64,000 nt of DNA from Limnomonas spitsbergensis (taxonomy: Eukaryota; Chlorophyta; Chlorophyceae; Chlamydomonadales): positions 1,364,001 through 1,428,000 of the forward strand of contig JAYJMM010000103.1 of NCBI GenBank assembly GCA_037349105.1, in the 5' to 3' direction. The notes beneath the pieces were generated by a model. That model did no database searches. It had not been told where the DNA came from and saw nothing but the letters and a program-made list of their open reading frames with translations. The position numbers and the translations under genes are program-made. This document shows positions 20,345 to 33,300 of the stretch, piece by piece. The number at the start of each line of letters is the position of its first letter. Positions within the stretch are counted from its first letter, which is position 1.

Positions 20345-21115
20345 ATTGGCAGGAGAAAGCAGGAGATGGCAGCACCTTTCGAAATCCATGTTTGCCATAC
20401 CATGCATGGGGCAGCGCATGGGACCACTAGCATGCCTTGCAAGTGTAATGTATCAACACAATATGCTTTACGAGGATTGCAGAACAGAGCTTCTGTGTCA
20501 CGGCACCATCCAAATTCCATGTATGTTTGTCACGCATGGGGTGACGCAGGAGACCACCAGCATGCCTCGCAAGCAGGAGATGGCAGCACCATTCAAAATC
20601 CATGTTTGTCATACCATGCATGGGGCAGCGCAGGGGACCACCAGCATGCCTTGCAAGCGTTATGCATCAAAACGATATGCTTACAAGGATTGCAGAACAG
20701 AGCAGCGGTGTCGCAGCGCCATTCAAAATCCATGTTTGTAGGCCATGCATGGGGCCATGTTGTGGACTGACAGCATGCTTTGCAAGCGCAATGTGTCAAT
20801 TTATCCACATGATTTGCTGGCGGGGTGGGGCATGTGAGAGATCTGCTTCTGACAGTGGCATGAGAAAGCAACAGTTTGGGGCACCCTGCATGTTCCATGC
20901 TTGCTTGCCATGTATGGGATGACGCATGAAACCCCATCATGGCCATGCATAGGTCCATGTATCAACCCCCATCATGCCTCGCAAGCATAATATGTCAATA
21001 TTATCCATAAATTAGAGTGACAGGAGAGAGAGGGAGTGTGGCAGCATCGTTCAATTTCCATTTTTGAATGCCTTGCGTGGGAAACGCCTGAGACCACCAC
21101 CATGCCTTGCAAGCG
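20345..21115 (+). repeat. Degenerate tandem repeats (ATGCATGGGG family)
   Basis: About six to seven imperfect units of roughly 90-130 bp share CCATGCATGGGG, GACCACCAGCATGCC and TTGCAAGCG, and longer units also share GATTGCAGAACAGAGC. Open frames here follow the repeats and are not taken as genes. Confidence 0.7.
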
Positions 21116-21391
21116 TAATGCGTCAATATTATCTGCTGGAGATCGTAGGGCAGAGGGCAGCGGGGTGTGGCGGTGCAGGTCAGGTTACGATACCCATGTG
21201 CATGCCATGCATTGGACAACGCATGGGAAGGCGGCGCATGAGATCTCGGGCATCGGCAACCAGGCGATCCAGGCACTACATCGGTGTACAAATCTAGATC
21301 CAGGCACTACATTGGTATTCGAATCTAGATCCGGGCGCCTTCATACTTGAGGCATCCGCAGTATCCCCCCAGGCATACATTACAATGTTCA

Positions 21392-21414
21392 TGGTGGTGG
21401 TGGTGGTGGTGGTG
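21392..21414 (+). repeat. (TGG)n microsatellite
   Basis: Seven to eight TGG/GGT triplets in a row. Confidence 0.9.
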
Positions 21415-21949
21415 TAACTGTTACATAAATATGATAGACGTAACTCCCTGTACCCTAACTCTCCAGAGAGCCACTGGCCACTGCACTGAAATAAAAGGCT
21501 GCCACCTGCTCCAGTACGCTCGCTTCTCCTTTATGGCTACGGCACGGATGTGGCTGTGGCCCTGCGCTGCGCTGCTGTTTTAAACCGCATGTCCCTAAAA
21601 GGGGCGCGGCTGTGTTGTTTGAACCCCTCCCTTCTGGTCGGCGAGTTGAGGATCCGTCTATCTCCGAAGCGCTTCATAAGTGGCGGATGTATGAGAAGGC
21701 TATTGAGGCCCACGGGACTCAAAACCTTGGCCCCAGAAATTTAGGGCCATGGGACTCAAAATCAGTGCTGTGCCGATTACGGGCCTGACGGTGGCTGAAT
21801 TGTGTAGCTGAGTTTCAGTCACCGCTATTTCAAGGCAAATTCAGCTACATTTACCATGGAGGGTCTGTTGTTGCTTGCACGATTTCTGAACGCCGGCACG
21901 ATTGCACATCGCTGGTGAAATGCTTTTCAAGGCTCCAGCGTCCACTAGA

Positions 21950-22080
21950 GAATATGTCCATAGTGGAAGGGGCGGAAGGGGCCTAGTTCAGCAGCTCTGC
22001 TGCTTTGGCCACCGGTCATAGGCCGGTCAAGGTTTGGTTCCAATCGGCCCAGCGGTGGCCGCCTGGGGGCTCCCCTAAGT
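21950..22080 (+). repeat. Dispersed repeat, family B (copy)
   Basis: Contains GCTGCTTTGGCCACCGGTCA then TAGGCCGGTCAAGGTTTGG and CAATCGGCCCAGCGG, matching the other family B copies. The surrounding 21115-22330 shows no gene. Confidence 0.5.
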
Positions 22081-22334
22081 GACCTGTCGAGCACAAGAGT
22101 TAAATACAACTCAATGTACCGTACTGTATACTACCCATTATCAGGCTTTCATTGAAAGTTTTTTTTTATTATGAATCTTACCGCTCCAGGCTTCTGCGGA
22201 AACAATATTACTGTGCGAAAAAACAACAATAAAACTTGCAGAAATGTGCCATGGCAGTACGGCACACAGTTTGATTGTGTATCAGCTGGGGATATGATCT
22301 CGCCAGGGGTCCGCAGCATGCACTAAAATATACG

Positions 22335-24305
22335 CAACATTTGCAACTCCAACCCGACCCGACCTGACCTGACCCGACCCGACCCGATCCGCCTTGACCC
22401 GCCTTGACCCGACCTGCCCCGACCTGCCCCGACCTGACCTGACCTGACCCGACCCGACCCGCCTTGACCCGCCTTGACCCGACCTGACCCGACCTGACCC
22501 GACCTGACCCAACCTGACCCGACCTGACCTGACCTGACCCGACCTGACCCGACCTGACCCGACCTGACCCGACCTGACCCGACCTGACCCGACCTGACCC
22601 GACCTGACCCGACCTGACCCGACCTGACCCGACCTGACCCGACCTGACCCGACCTGACCCGACCTGACCCGATCTGACCCGACCTGACCTGACCCGACCC
22701 GACCCGCCTTGACCCGACCTGACCCGACCTGACCCGACCTGACCCGACATGACCTGACCCGACCTGACCCGACCTGACCCGACCTGACCCGACCTGACCC
22801 GACCCGACCCGACCTGACCCGACCCAACCTGACCCGAACTGACCCGACCTGACCCGACCTGACCCGACCCGACCTGACCTGACCCGACCTGACCCGACAT
22901 GACCCGACCTGACCTGACCTGACCTGACCCGACCTGACCCGACCTGACCCGACCTGACCCGACCTGACCTGACCTGACCCGACCTGACCCGACCTGACCC
23001 GACCTGACCCGACCTGACCCGACCTGACCCGACCTGACCCGACCTGACCCGACCTGACCCGACCTGACCCGACCTGACCCGACCTGACCCGACCTGACCC
23101 GACCTGACCCGACCTGACCCGACCTGACCCGACCTGACCCGATCTGACCCGACCTGACCTGACCCGACCCGACCCGCCTTGACCCGACCTGACCCGACCT
23201 GACCCGACCTGACCCGACATGACCTGACCCGACCTGACCCGCCTTGACCCGACCTGACCCGACCCGACCTGACCTGACCCGACCTGACCCGACCTGACCT
23301 GACCTGACCTGACCCGACCTGACCCGACCTGACCTGACCTGACCTGACCCGACCTGACCCGACCTGACCCGACCTGACCCGACCTGACCCGACCTGACCC
23401 GACCTGACCCGACCTGACCCGACCTGACCCGACCTGACCCGACCTGACCCGACCTGACCCGACCTGACCCGACCTGACCCGACCTGACCCGACCTGACCC
23501 GACCTGACCCGACCTGACCCGACCTGACCCGACCTGACCCGACCTGACCCGACCTGACCCGACCTGACCTGACCCGACCCGACCCGACTTGACCCGACCT
23601 GACCCGACCTGACCCGACCTGACCCGACATGACCTGACCCGACCTGACCCGACCTGCCCCGACCTGACCCGACCCGACCTGACCTGACCCGACCTGACCC
23701 GACCTGACCCAACCTGACCCGACCTGACCTGACCCGACCTGACCTGACCCGACCTGACCCGACCTGACCCGACCTGACCTGACCTGACCCGACCTGACCC
23801 GACCTGACTCGACCTGACCTGACCTGACCCGACCTGACCCGACCTGACCCGACCTGACCCGACCTGACCCGACCTGACCCGACCTGACCCGACCTGACCC
23901 GACCTGACCCGACCTGACCCGACCTTACCCGACCTTACCCGACCTGACCCGACCTGACCCGACCTGACATGACCTGACCCGACCTGACCTGACCTGACCC
24001 GACCTGACCCGACCTGTCCCGACCTGACCCGACCTGACCTGACCTGACCCGACCTGACCCGACCTGACCCGACCTGACCCGACCTGACCCGACCTGACCC
24101 GACCTGACCCGACCTGCCCCGACCTGCCCCGACCTGCCCCGACCTGACCTGACCCGACCTGCACCGACCTGACCCGACCTGACCCGACCTGACCCGACCT
24201 GACCCGACCTGACCCGACCTGACCCGACCTGACCCGACCTGACCCGACCTGACCCGACCTGACCCGACCTGACCCGACCTGACCCGACCTGACCCGACCT
24301 GACAT
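22335..24305 (+). repeat. Decamer satellite GACCTGACCC, about 2 kb
   Basis: Nearly perfect 10-bp repeats with variants such as GACCCGACCC and GCCTTGACCC. The variants recur together in blocks (for example around 22680, 23150 and 23570), so a higher-order duplication of roughly 420-480 bp exists. It ends about 45 bp before the first visible exon of gene X, so it probably lies in an intron. The minus-strand GQVGSGRVRS frames are artefacts. Confidence 0.95.
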
Positions 24306-24350
24306 GACCCTTTCTCATTTGACCTGACCTTATTGTTTTTGCCTATGCAG

Positions 24351-27300
24351 AAGCATCACCTGTCGGATGCCCTGATCAGCATGCTTGATGAGCAGCTGGT
24401 GCAAGAAAAGGCGAAGCAACAGGCGGTAGGTGACACTGCCTGTTTTGATGTGCCTCAGCTGCACTTACGCTACACTTCAGCTACACTTCAGCCACAACAC
24501 AGGTTGTGGCTTAAGTGTGGGGACCTGGTGCAAGAGAGGGCAAAGCAACAGGCGGTACGTGACGCTGCTTGTTTTGATGCGCTTCAGCTACACTTCAGCT
24601 ACACTTCAGCCACGTCACGGTCTGTGGCTGAAGTGTGGGGACTTGGTGCAAGAGAGGGCAAAGCAACAGGCGGTAAGAGGTACCGCCTGCTTTGATGCGC
24701 TTCAGCTACACTTCAGCCACATCACGGTATGTGGCTGAAGTGTGGGGACCTGGTGCAAGAGATGTCAAGGCAACAGGCGGTAGGTGGCACTGCCGCACTG
24801 CCTGTTTTGATGCACTTCCGCTTCACTTCAGCTACCAGCTTGTTTGCTACAGTGCTTATTCATTCATGTGTCCATACCTCCACACCTCCACCCATCCACA
24901 GTTGCCCTGCTGTGCCCTCATGACAGTAGTGATGACACGTGCCCTCGACTCTTGTGTTCAGCAAAACCGTTGTAGATGCTGTCATGTCCTCCCCATTTCC
25001 ATAACTCCCCAACTTACCCCTCTCCCCCTCTCCACTTCCACACCTCCACACCTCCACACCTCCACACGTGCTCCCCCCCATTGTATGTGTTCAGCGAAAC
25101 TGTGGTAGATGCTGTCATGTCCTCCCCACCTCTTTACCTTCCCACCTCTCCCCCTCTCCACCTCCACACTTCCACACCTTTCCACTTCCACACCTCCACA
25201 CCTCTCCACCTCCACACCTCCACACGTGCTCTCCCCAGTTATATGAGGCTCAGCTGGCACAAGAGCTGCAGTGGGAGCGAGAGTGGGCCAAGGTGGTCGG
25301 CATCAGCACCGAGGTGCCGGAGCTGGAGCTGTCAACGGTACCACCACAGGAAGAGGATGAGGTGAGCCGGGTGTAGGACCCTAAAAACATATATGACTCG
25401 CTGTAGATTTTCTTTGCCTTCCCTCATGATTAATGTTGTTTGGGGTTGCGGGATCCATCAATATATTAATTACGGTATCGGTTGTCGACGCCAGTTTCAG
25501 TCTGAAATTAAGAGGTCGTCGATAATTTGCCCTGAGGGCAGCATTAAAACCAATCGTTTTTTCATACCCGAGGGAAGGCAAATTAAATCTACGGCATATG
25601 GGTTAGGCTAAATTGGGCTGTCAAGGGGTCACTGGAAAGGGAAAGCTCAGATATTTCCCTGAGTTAAGCTCGCATAAACAGAACCTACCCTGCCCCTGCC
25701 CTTGCCCTGACATCCGCCTCTACCCTGCCCTTGCCCTAGCATTCGCCACTACCCTGCCCCTCAGGTCAGCATGACGTTGAGTCTGGTACTGCTGCACGGT
25801 TAAGTGCTACCCCCCCCCGACCTGATTCAATCATATACTAATAAAAGCTGCTACTAGACCCTAAACCCTAAACCCTAACACCCTAACACCTTAACATCCT
25901 GACACCCTAGCACCCTAACACCCTGACACCCTAACACCCTAACACCCTGACACCCTGACACCCTAACACCCTGACACCCTAACACCCTAACACCCTAACA
26001 CCCTAACACCCTAACACCCTAACACCCTAACACCCTGACACCCTGACACCCTAACACCCTGACACCCTGACACCCTGACACCCTAACACCCTGACACCCT
26101 AACACCCTAACACCCTAACACCCTAACACCCTAACACCCTAACACCCTAACACCCTGACACCCTGACACCCTAACACCCTGACACCCTGACACCCTGACA
26201 CCCTAACACCCTAACACCCTGACACCCTAACACCCTGACACCCTGACACCCAAAACCCTGACACCCTAACACCCTGACATCCTAACACCCTGACACCCTG
26301 ACACCCAAAACCCTAACACCCTAACACCCTAACACCCTGACACCCCACCCCCTGCCCCTTAGGCCAGGATGACCTTGAGTCTGGTACGCTGAACGGTACG
26401 ATGCTTCCCCCCAGACCTGATTCAAGCAAGCCTCAACAAAGCCCGGCCCTTCACCCCAAACCCTAAATCCTAAAACCTACCCCCTGCCCCTCTGGCCAGG
26501 ATGATCTTGAGTCTGGGACCATGCTGGCGAAGAGGGCTCGGCTGCGGAAGCATGCTGGTATCAACCAAGTCATTCGGGTGAGTCACCAATCATGTTTTAT
26601 TTCTGTTTCAGGTATCTTTGTCATGCGAGATGTTTGAGGGGTGGGCTTTCTGGCGGGAACAATGGGGGTGGCAACATGTGGGCAGGCATCAACCAAGTCA
26701 TTCGGGTGAGTCACCGATCGAGTTTTATTTCTGTTTCAGATTTTTGTTGTGCAAGATGTGGGCAGGGGTGGGCTTCTGGCCGGAGAAATGGGGGATGGGC
26801 GAGAGGATGGGGGGTGGCAACATGCGGGCAGGCATCAACTCAGTCGTTCGGGTGGGTCCTCCCTTAAATTCAAATATTACTATAGGTATGTGTCTTAAAT
26901 GCTGCCAGGATTCCCTCAATTTATTTTATCCTGGAAATTATGAATATGGAAGGTATTTCGAGAGTGACGGCACCCTAGGCAGAAGAGGTGAGAATGGCAA
27001 CATGCCGCAGGCATGCATCAACCAAGGCGTCTTGGTGGGTCGCCATTTTTGAGGGGTGGGCTGGACAGGAAGGCTTGGCAGCATGCTGGCATTAACCAAA
27101 ATATTGGGTCAAAGTGGGTCACTGATTCCTTGTAAATTCTAGCTCAGGTACCGCCGGTAACACCCAGATCTAATGACCCCAGATCCCGTTAACCTTGGAT
27201 CCGATAAATCCCTGGATCCTGTCTGTTTGGCAGGCCTGGTGGGCCTGGATGCCCAAGGACGATTTCGAGGTGCAGTTGCCCAGCAGCATCTCCGCAGATC

Positions 27301-30300
27301 TAGATCTCGTGAACCCTAGATCAGATGAATCCCTGGATGCTCTCTGTTTGGCAGGCCTGGTGGGACTGGATGCCCAAGGACGATGTCGAGGTGCAGCTGC
27401 CCAACAGCAGCGCCGCCAATTATGCCACGGGGTCAACTGAGAAAAGGTGCGCTGCCTGTGCGTGTGTACGCATCGTAATGTGTGCATGTATGTTTATTTT
27501 GTTATGCCCCATCACGACTTTGAGCGCACCTGCCATACTGGTGTAGTGCACTGCATATTTTCTGGATCACGGCTCATATGTGTGACTAATATGACCGAGT
27601 GTAACTAACTGTGACTGTGCACATGTCTGTCTCCCTAAACCCTGTTTAGGGAAAAAGAGACAGAAACGGTACAGGGCATTGTGAAACCTGTTTACTGCGC
27701 GATGGTGCTGGCGATTCAGGAGGTGGGTTTCTAGGGAGGATTTTGTGTGTGTGTGGATGTGCACTGCGCGATGTGGTGCTGGCGTTCAGGAGGTGGGTTT
27801 CTAAACATTTTTTGTGTGTGTGGATGTGCACTGCACGATGTGATGCTGGCGTTCAGGAGGTAGGTTTCTAAACATTTTTTGTGTTTGTGGATGTGCACTG
27901 CGCGATGTGGTGCTGGCGTTCAGGAGGTGGGTTTCTAAAGATTTTTTGTGTGTGTGGATGTGCACTGCGCGATGTGATGCTGGCGTTCAGGAGGTGGGTT
28001 TCTAAGATTTTGTGTGTGTGTGGATGTGCACTGCGCGATGTGGTGCTGGCGTTCAGGAGGTAGGTTGCTAGGGAAGTGTTTCCAACCATATCTCTTGTGT
28101 GAATATATGTGTACTGCCTAAACGATCTTTGCCATTCAGGAGGAGAGTTGCTGAGAGCAAGTTTTCCACCTGTTCTGCTGTGTGTGGGGGTGTGCACTGC
28201 GCAAAGGTGCTGGTAACTCGGGAGATGGGATGCCTAGGGAGAGTTTTTCAACAATTCTTTTGTGTGTGGATGTGTACTGCACTGTTTCCAATCGATTTGT
28301 AGCGTGGGGATGTGTACTGCACGATGGTGCTGGCAATTCAGGAGGGTTGCTTAGGAAAGGTTGTTCAGCCATTCCTGCATGTGAAGGGGGTGGACTGCAC
28401 AATGGACTCTTTCTGGGAGATTTTCCCCAACCGTTTAGTTGTGTGGGCAGGTGTACTGTACTGTTTCCAACCGTTTGGTTGTGTGGGGATGTGTACTGCA
28501 CTGTTACCAACCGTTTGGTTGTGTGGGGATGTGTACTGCACTGTTTCCAACCGTTTAGTTGTGTGGGGATGTGTACTGCACTGTTTCCAACCGTTTAGTT
28601 GTGTGGGGATGTGTACTGCACTGTTTCCAACCGTTTAGTTGTGTGGGGATGTGTACTGCACTGTTTCCAACCGTTTAGTTGTGTGGGGATGTGTACTGCA
28701 CTGTTTCCAACCGTTTAGTTGTGTGGGGATGTGTACTGCACTGTTTCCAACCGTTTGGTTGTGTGGGGATGTACTCTACACTCTGGGGTGCCGCGATTCA
28801 GGAGGTATGTTGCAGGGGGGAGGGTTTAGGGATAACAGTTTCAGCCTTATCAAAAATTTACCTTGATTATGCTGCCTTATAATTAATACCATGAGAGCCC
28901 GCCCTTCAGGGATGCGGCCCCTTCGCCGAATCCTCGCCTTGATCCAGCGTTTAAGATCGCCCGCTCCCCCCTCCTCCACCCGTGAGCAGCTGTTGCTGCC
29001 CAGATACGGCCTGGATGCAGATCTCCCCCCTCCCCCCACCCACGTACAGCTGCTGCTGCCCAGCTACGGCCTGGATGCAGATCTCCCCCCTCCCCCCACC
29101 CACGTACAGCTGCTGCTGCCCAGCTATGGCCTGGATCCAGATCTCCCCCCTCCCCCCACCCACGTACAGTTGCTGCTGCCCAGCTATGGCCTGGATCCAG
29201 ATCTCCCCCCTCCTCCCACCCACGTACAGCTGCTGCTGCCCAGCTATGGCCTGGATCCAGATCTCCCCCCTCCCCCCACCCACGTGCAGCTGCTGCTGCC
29301 CAGCTATGGCCTGGATCCAGATCTCCCCCCTCCTCCCACCCACGTACAGCTGCTGCTGCCCAGCTATGGCCTGGATCCAGATCTCCCCCCTCCCCCCACC
29401 CACGTACAGCTGCTGCTGCCCAGCTATGGCCTGGATCCAGATCTCCCCCCTCCTCCCACCCACGTGCAGCTGCTACTACCCAGCTACAGCCTAGATCCAG
29501 ATCCCCCACCTCCCCCACCCACGTACAGCTGCTGCTGCCCAGCAACTGCCTGGATCCAGATCTCCCCCCTCCCCCCACCCACGTGCAGCTGCTGCTACCC
29601 AGCTACAACCTGGATCCAGATCACCCCCTCCATCCACCCACATGCAGCTGCTACTACCCAGCTACGGTCTAGATCCAGATCTCCCCCCTCCCCCACCCAC
29701 GTGCAGCTGCTGCTACCCAGCTACGGCCTGGATCCAGATCTCCCCCCTCCTCCCACCCACGTGCAGCTGCTGCTACCCAGCTACGGCCTGGATCCAGATC
29801 TCTCGTATGACCCTTCTGAGGATTGGGTTGAGGATCAGGGTGACCGGCCCGGACCAATGCGCTACGCTCAGTTCTTCGGAGCGCTCTTTCAACTGGCCGA
29901 CCTTTGGTGTGTGTTTGGAAGAGGGTGTGGGTGTGGGGGGAGATACGGCGTGAAGGAAGGGGGGCAAGGGGGAGAGGAGAGGGGCAAAGGGAGAGAGGAG
30001 GATCAGGGTGACCGGACAGGGCCAATGCGCTACGCTCAGTCCTTCGGGGCGCTCATCCAACTGGCTGACTTTGTATGCGTGTGTTTGGTAGAGGAAGGGG
30101 GGTGGAGGGGCGGATAAGGCGTGAAAGAATGGGAACAAAGCGGGGGATGAGGGACAGGGCGACTGGCCTGTTGGCAGATGCACAACGGCCAGTGCTTCGG
30201 AGTGCTCTTTCAACTGGCCGATCTTTGGTCTGTGTGTCAAGCAGAGGGGATGAGTGAGGGGGAGGATGGGGGGGAAAAGGGGGACAAGGGGGAGAGGAGA

Positions 30301-33300
30301 ATCAGGGTGACCGGACAGAGCCAATGCGTTACGCTCGGGTCTTCGGAGCGCTCTCTTCCAACAGGCTGAACTTTGGTGTGTGTTTGGAAGAGGGGGGGGA
30401 TGGGGGGGAGATAAGGTATGACAGACTAATGGACGATGCTTGGATGCCTGCTTGTTGGCCTATTTGTGACCCCCCCCCCCCCCTACAGCACCTCCGGTAT
30501 GTCAAACAGTGTGGGTAGATTAAATCGCATTGAGCAAGGCCCTCTCGGTGCTACGCACCTTGAGGGCCCTGCCCAACGCTCGGTCAGGGCCAGGACCGCC
30601 CGACCTGTATATCGACGGTTTATTCTCGTTATACGGCCCGGGTCAGTGGTTAACCTACTCTTCAACCCCTGACAGAGAAAGGGTCCAGAGCCTGGGGCCA
30701 AAAGAGACGAATGGACGATGCTTGGATGCCCGCTTGCTGGCCTATTTGTCACCCCCCCCCCTGGGCACCCCTCCGGCATGTGAAACGGAATCACGTCCTC
30801 AAACCCTAAACGGAATCAGGTCCTCAAACCCTAAATGGAATCATGTCCTCAAACCCTAAACGGAATCACGTCCTCAAACCCTAAACGGAATCATGTCCTC
30901 AAACCCTATACGGAATCACGTCCTCAAACCCTAAACGGAATCACGTCCTCAAACCCTAAACGGAATCACGTCCTCAAACCCTAAACGGAATCACGTCCTC
31001 AAACCCTAAACGGAATCACGTCCTCAAACCCTAAACGGAATCATGTTCTCAAACCCTAAACGGAATCATGTCCTCAAACCCTAAACGGAATCACGTCCTC
31101 TAACCCTAAACGGAATGATGTCCTCAAACCCTATACGGAATCAGGTCCTCAAACACTAAACGGAATCAGGTCCTCTAACCCTAAATGGAATCATGTCCTC
31201 AAACCCTAAACAGAATCACGTCCTCAAACCCTAAACGGAATCACGTCCTCAAACCCTAAACGGAATCATGTCCTCAAACCCTAAACAGAATCACGTCCTC
31301 AAACCCTAAACAGAATCACGTCCTCAAACCCTAAACGGAATCACGTCCTCAAACCCTAAACGGAATCACGTCCTCAAACCCTAAACGGAATCAGGTCCTC
31401 AAACCCTAAACGGAATCATGTCCTCAAACCCTAAACGGAATCATGTCCTCAAACCCTAAACGGAATCATGTCCTCAAACCCTAAACGGAATCACGTCCTC
31501 AAACCCTAAACGGAGTCATGTCCTCAAACCCTAAACGGAATCATGTCCTCAAACCCTAAACGGAATCACGTCCTCAAACCCTAAACGGAATCATGTCCTC
31601 AAACCCTTATTCCTAAACCCTGCACCACTTGCCAGAGAGTGACCTGCACCCACACTCAGCCTGCCCTCCCCCATCCTGCGCCACTTGCCTTGTGATCTGG
31701 TGACCTAAACCCTCAACCTTAAAAGTAATCATGTCCTCAAAACCCTTAACCCTATACCCTAAACCCTAAAAGTAATCATGTCCTCAACCCTTCACCCCCA
31801 CCCCGCAAAGGGTCAAGAATGTCATGCCATGGGACTCTGATGGACTGTGCGCAGATCTCCCCAAGCTACCCTGTTCGTTACATATCGGTGCCCTCCCCCC
31901 TTTTGCACAGGCGGTATGACAAACGTCTCGGATCTCTGTTTAAAATAGCGGAAAACCTTCTATTTTCTTTCTCTTTTTGTTGAATTTATTCATTCATTCC
32001 ATGAAAAAATAGTTTCCGTTATTTTCTGGATTCATACGAATTCCATGACTTTTTTCTTCTTCCATGAATCGCATGATTGCCTTGTCCGTGATCTATTTTC
32101 TCTCCTCCTGATTCCATTAATGTTTTCTTCATGACTTTTTGACCCCAACCCAAGCAAGGTCGAGAGTGTGGTGCCGTGGGACTATGCATGGATGTTGGCG
32201 GACCTAGGAAAACCCTAAACCCTTAACCCGTAACCCTAAACCCCTAACCCGTGCAGGGTCGAGAGTGTGGTGCCGTGGGACTATGCATGGATGTTGGCGG
32301 ACCTTCTGGCTCAAGTGCAGCAACAGGAGAGGGAGACGCTCATGTTCAGCAGGTGGGTGGGTAGGGGGTCGAGCTGGCAGGTGGGCGGGTGGGTGGGTGG
32401 ATGTTGGCGGACCATCTGGCTCAAGTGCAGCAACAGGAGAGGGAGACTCTCATGTTCAGTAGGTGGGTGGGAAGGTGGCTGAGCTGGCAGGTGGGCGGGT
32501 GGGTGGGTGGATGTTGGCAGACCATCTGGCTCAAGTGCAGCAACAGGAGAGGGAGACGCTCATGTTCAGCAGGTGGGTGGGTAGGGGGTCGAGCTGGCAG
32601 GTGGGCGGGTGGGTGGGTGGATGTTGGCGGACCATCTGGCTCAAGTGCAGCAACAGGAGAGGGAGACTCTCATGTTCAGTAGGTGGGTGGGAAGGTGGCT
32701 GAGCTGGCAGGTGGGCGGGTGGGTGGGTGGATGTTGGCAGACCATCTGGCTCAAGTGCAGCAACAGGAGAGGGAGACGCTCATGTTCAGCAGGTGGGTGG
32801 CTGAGCAGGCAGGTGGGTGGGTGGATGTTGGCGGACCATCTGGCTCAAGTGCAGCAACAGGAGAGGGAGACGCTCATGTTCAGTAGGTGGGTGGCTGAGC
32901 AGGCGGGTGGGTGGGTGGATGTTGGCGGACCATCTGGCTCAAGTGCAGCAACAGGAGAGGGAGACGCTCATGTTCAGTAGGTGGGTGGGTAGGTGGCTGA
33001 GCTGGCAGGTGGGCGGGTGGACGGGCAGGTGGGCGGGTGGGTGGGTGGATGTTGGCGGACCATCTGGCTCAAGTGCAGCAACAGGAGAGGGAGACGCTCA
33101 TGTTCAGTAGGAGCGTGGCTGAGCAGGCAGGTGGGTGGGTGGATGTTGGCGAACCATCTGGCTCAAGTGCAGCAACAGGAGAGGGAGACGCTCATGTTCA
33201 GTAGGTGGGTGGGTAGGTGGCTGAGCTGGCAGGTGGGCGGGTGGATGGGCAGGTGGGCGGGTGGTTGGCTGAGCTGGCAGGGTGACGGTTGGGTGCAGTA

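Larger units (their letters stand above)
24850..27770 (+). repeat. Segmental duplication block 2, fuller copy
   Basis: Counterpart of 2078-5284, containing gene X exons 2-5. Here the exons are open, including TGG at 27367-27369 where the other copy has TGA. Confidence 0.9.

Noticed and set aside
22208..24318. Long minus-strand frames up to 476 codons of RVRSGQVGSG
   Set aside because: They come from the 10-bp satellite, whose unit lacks stops in several frames.
28883..29578. Minus-strand frames of GGDLDPGHSWAAAAV
   Set aside because: Antisense of the 60-bp gene X array.
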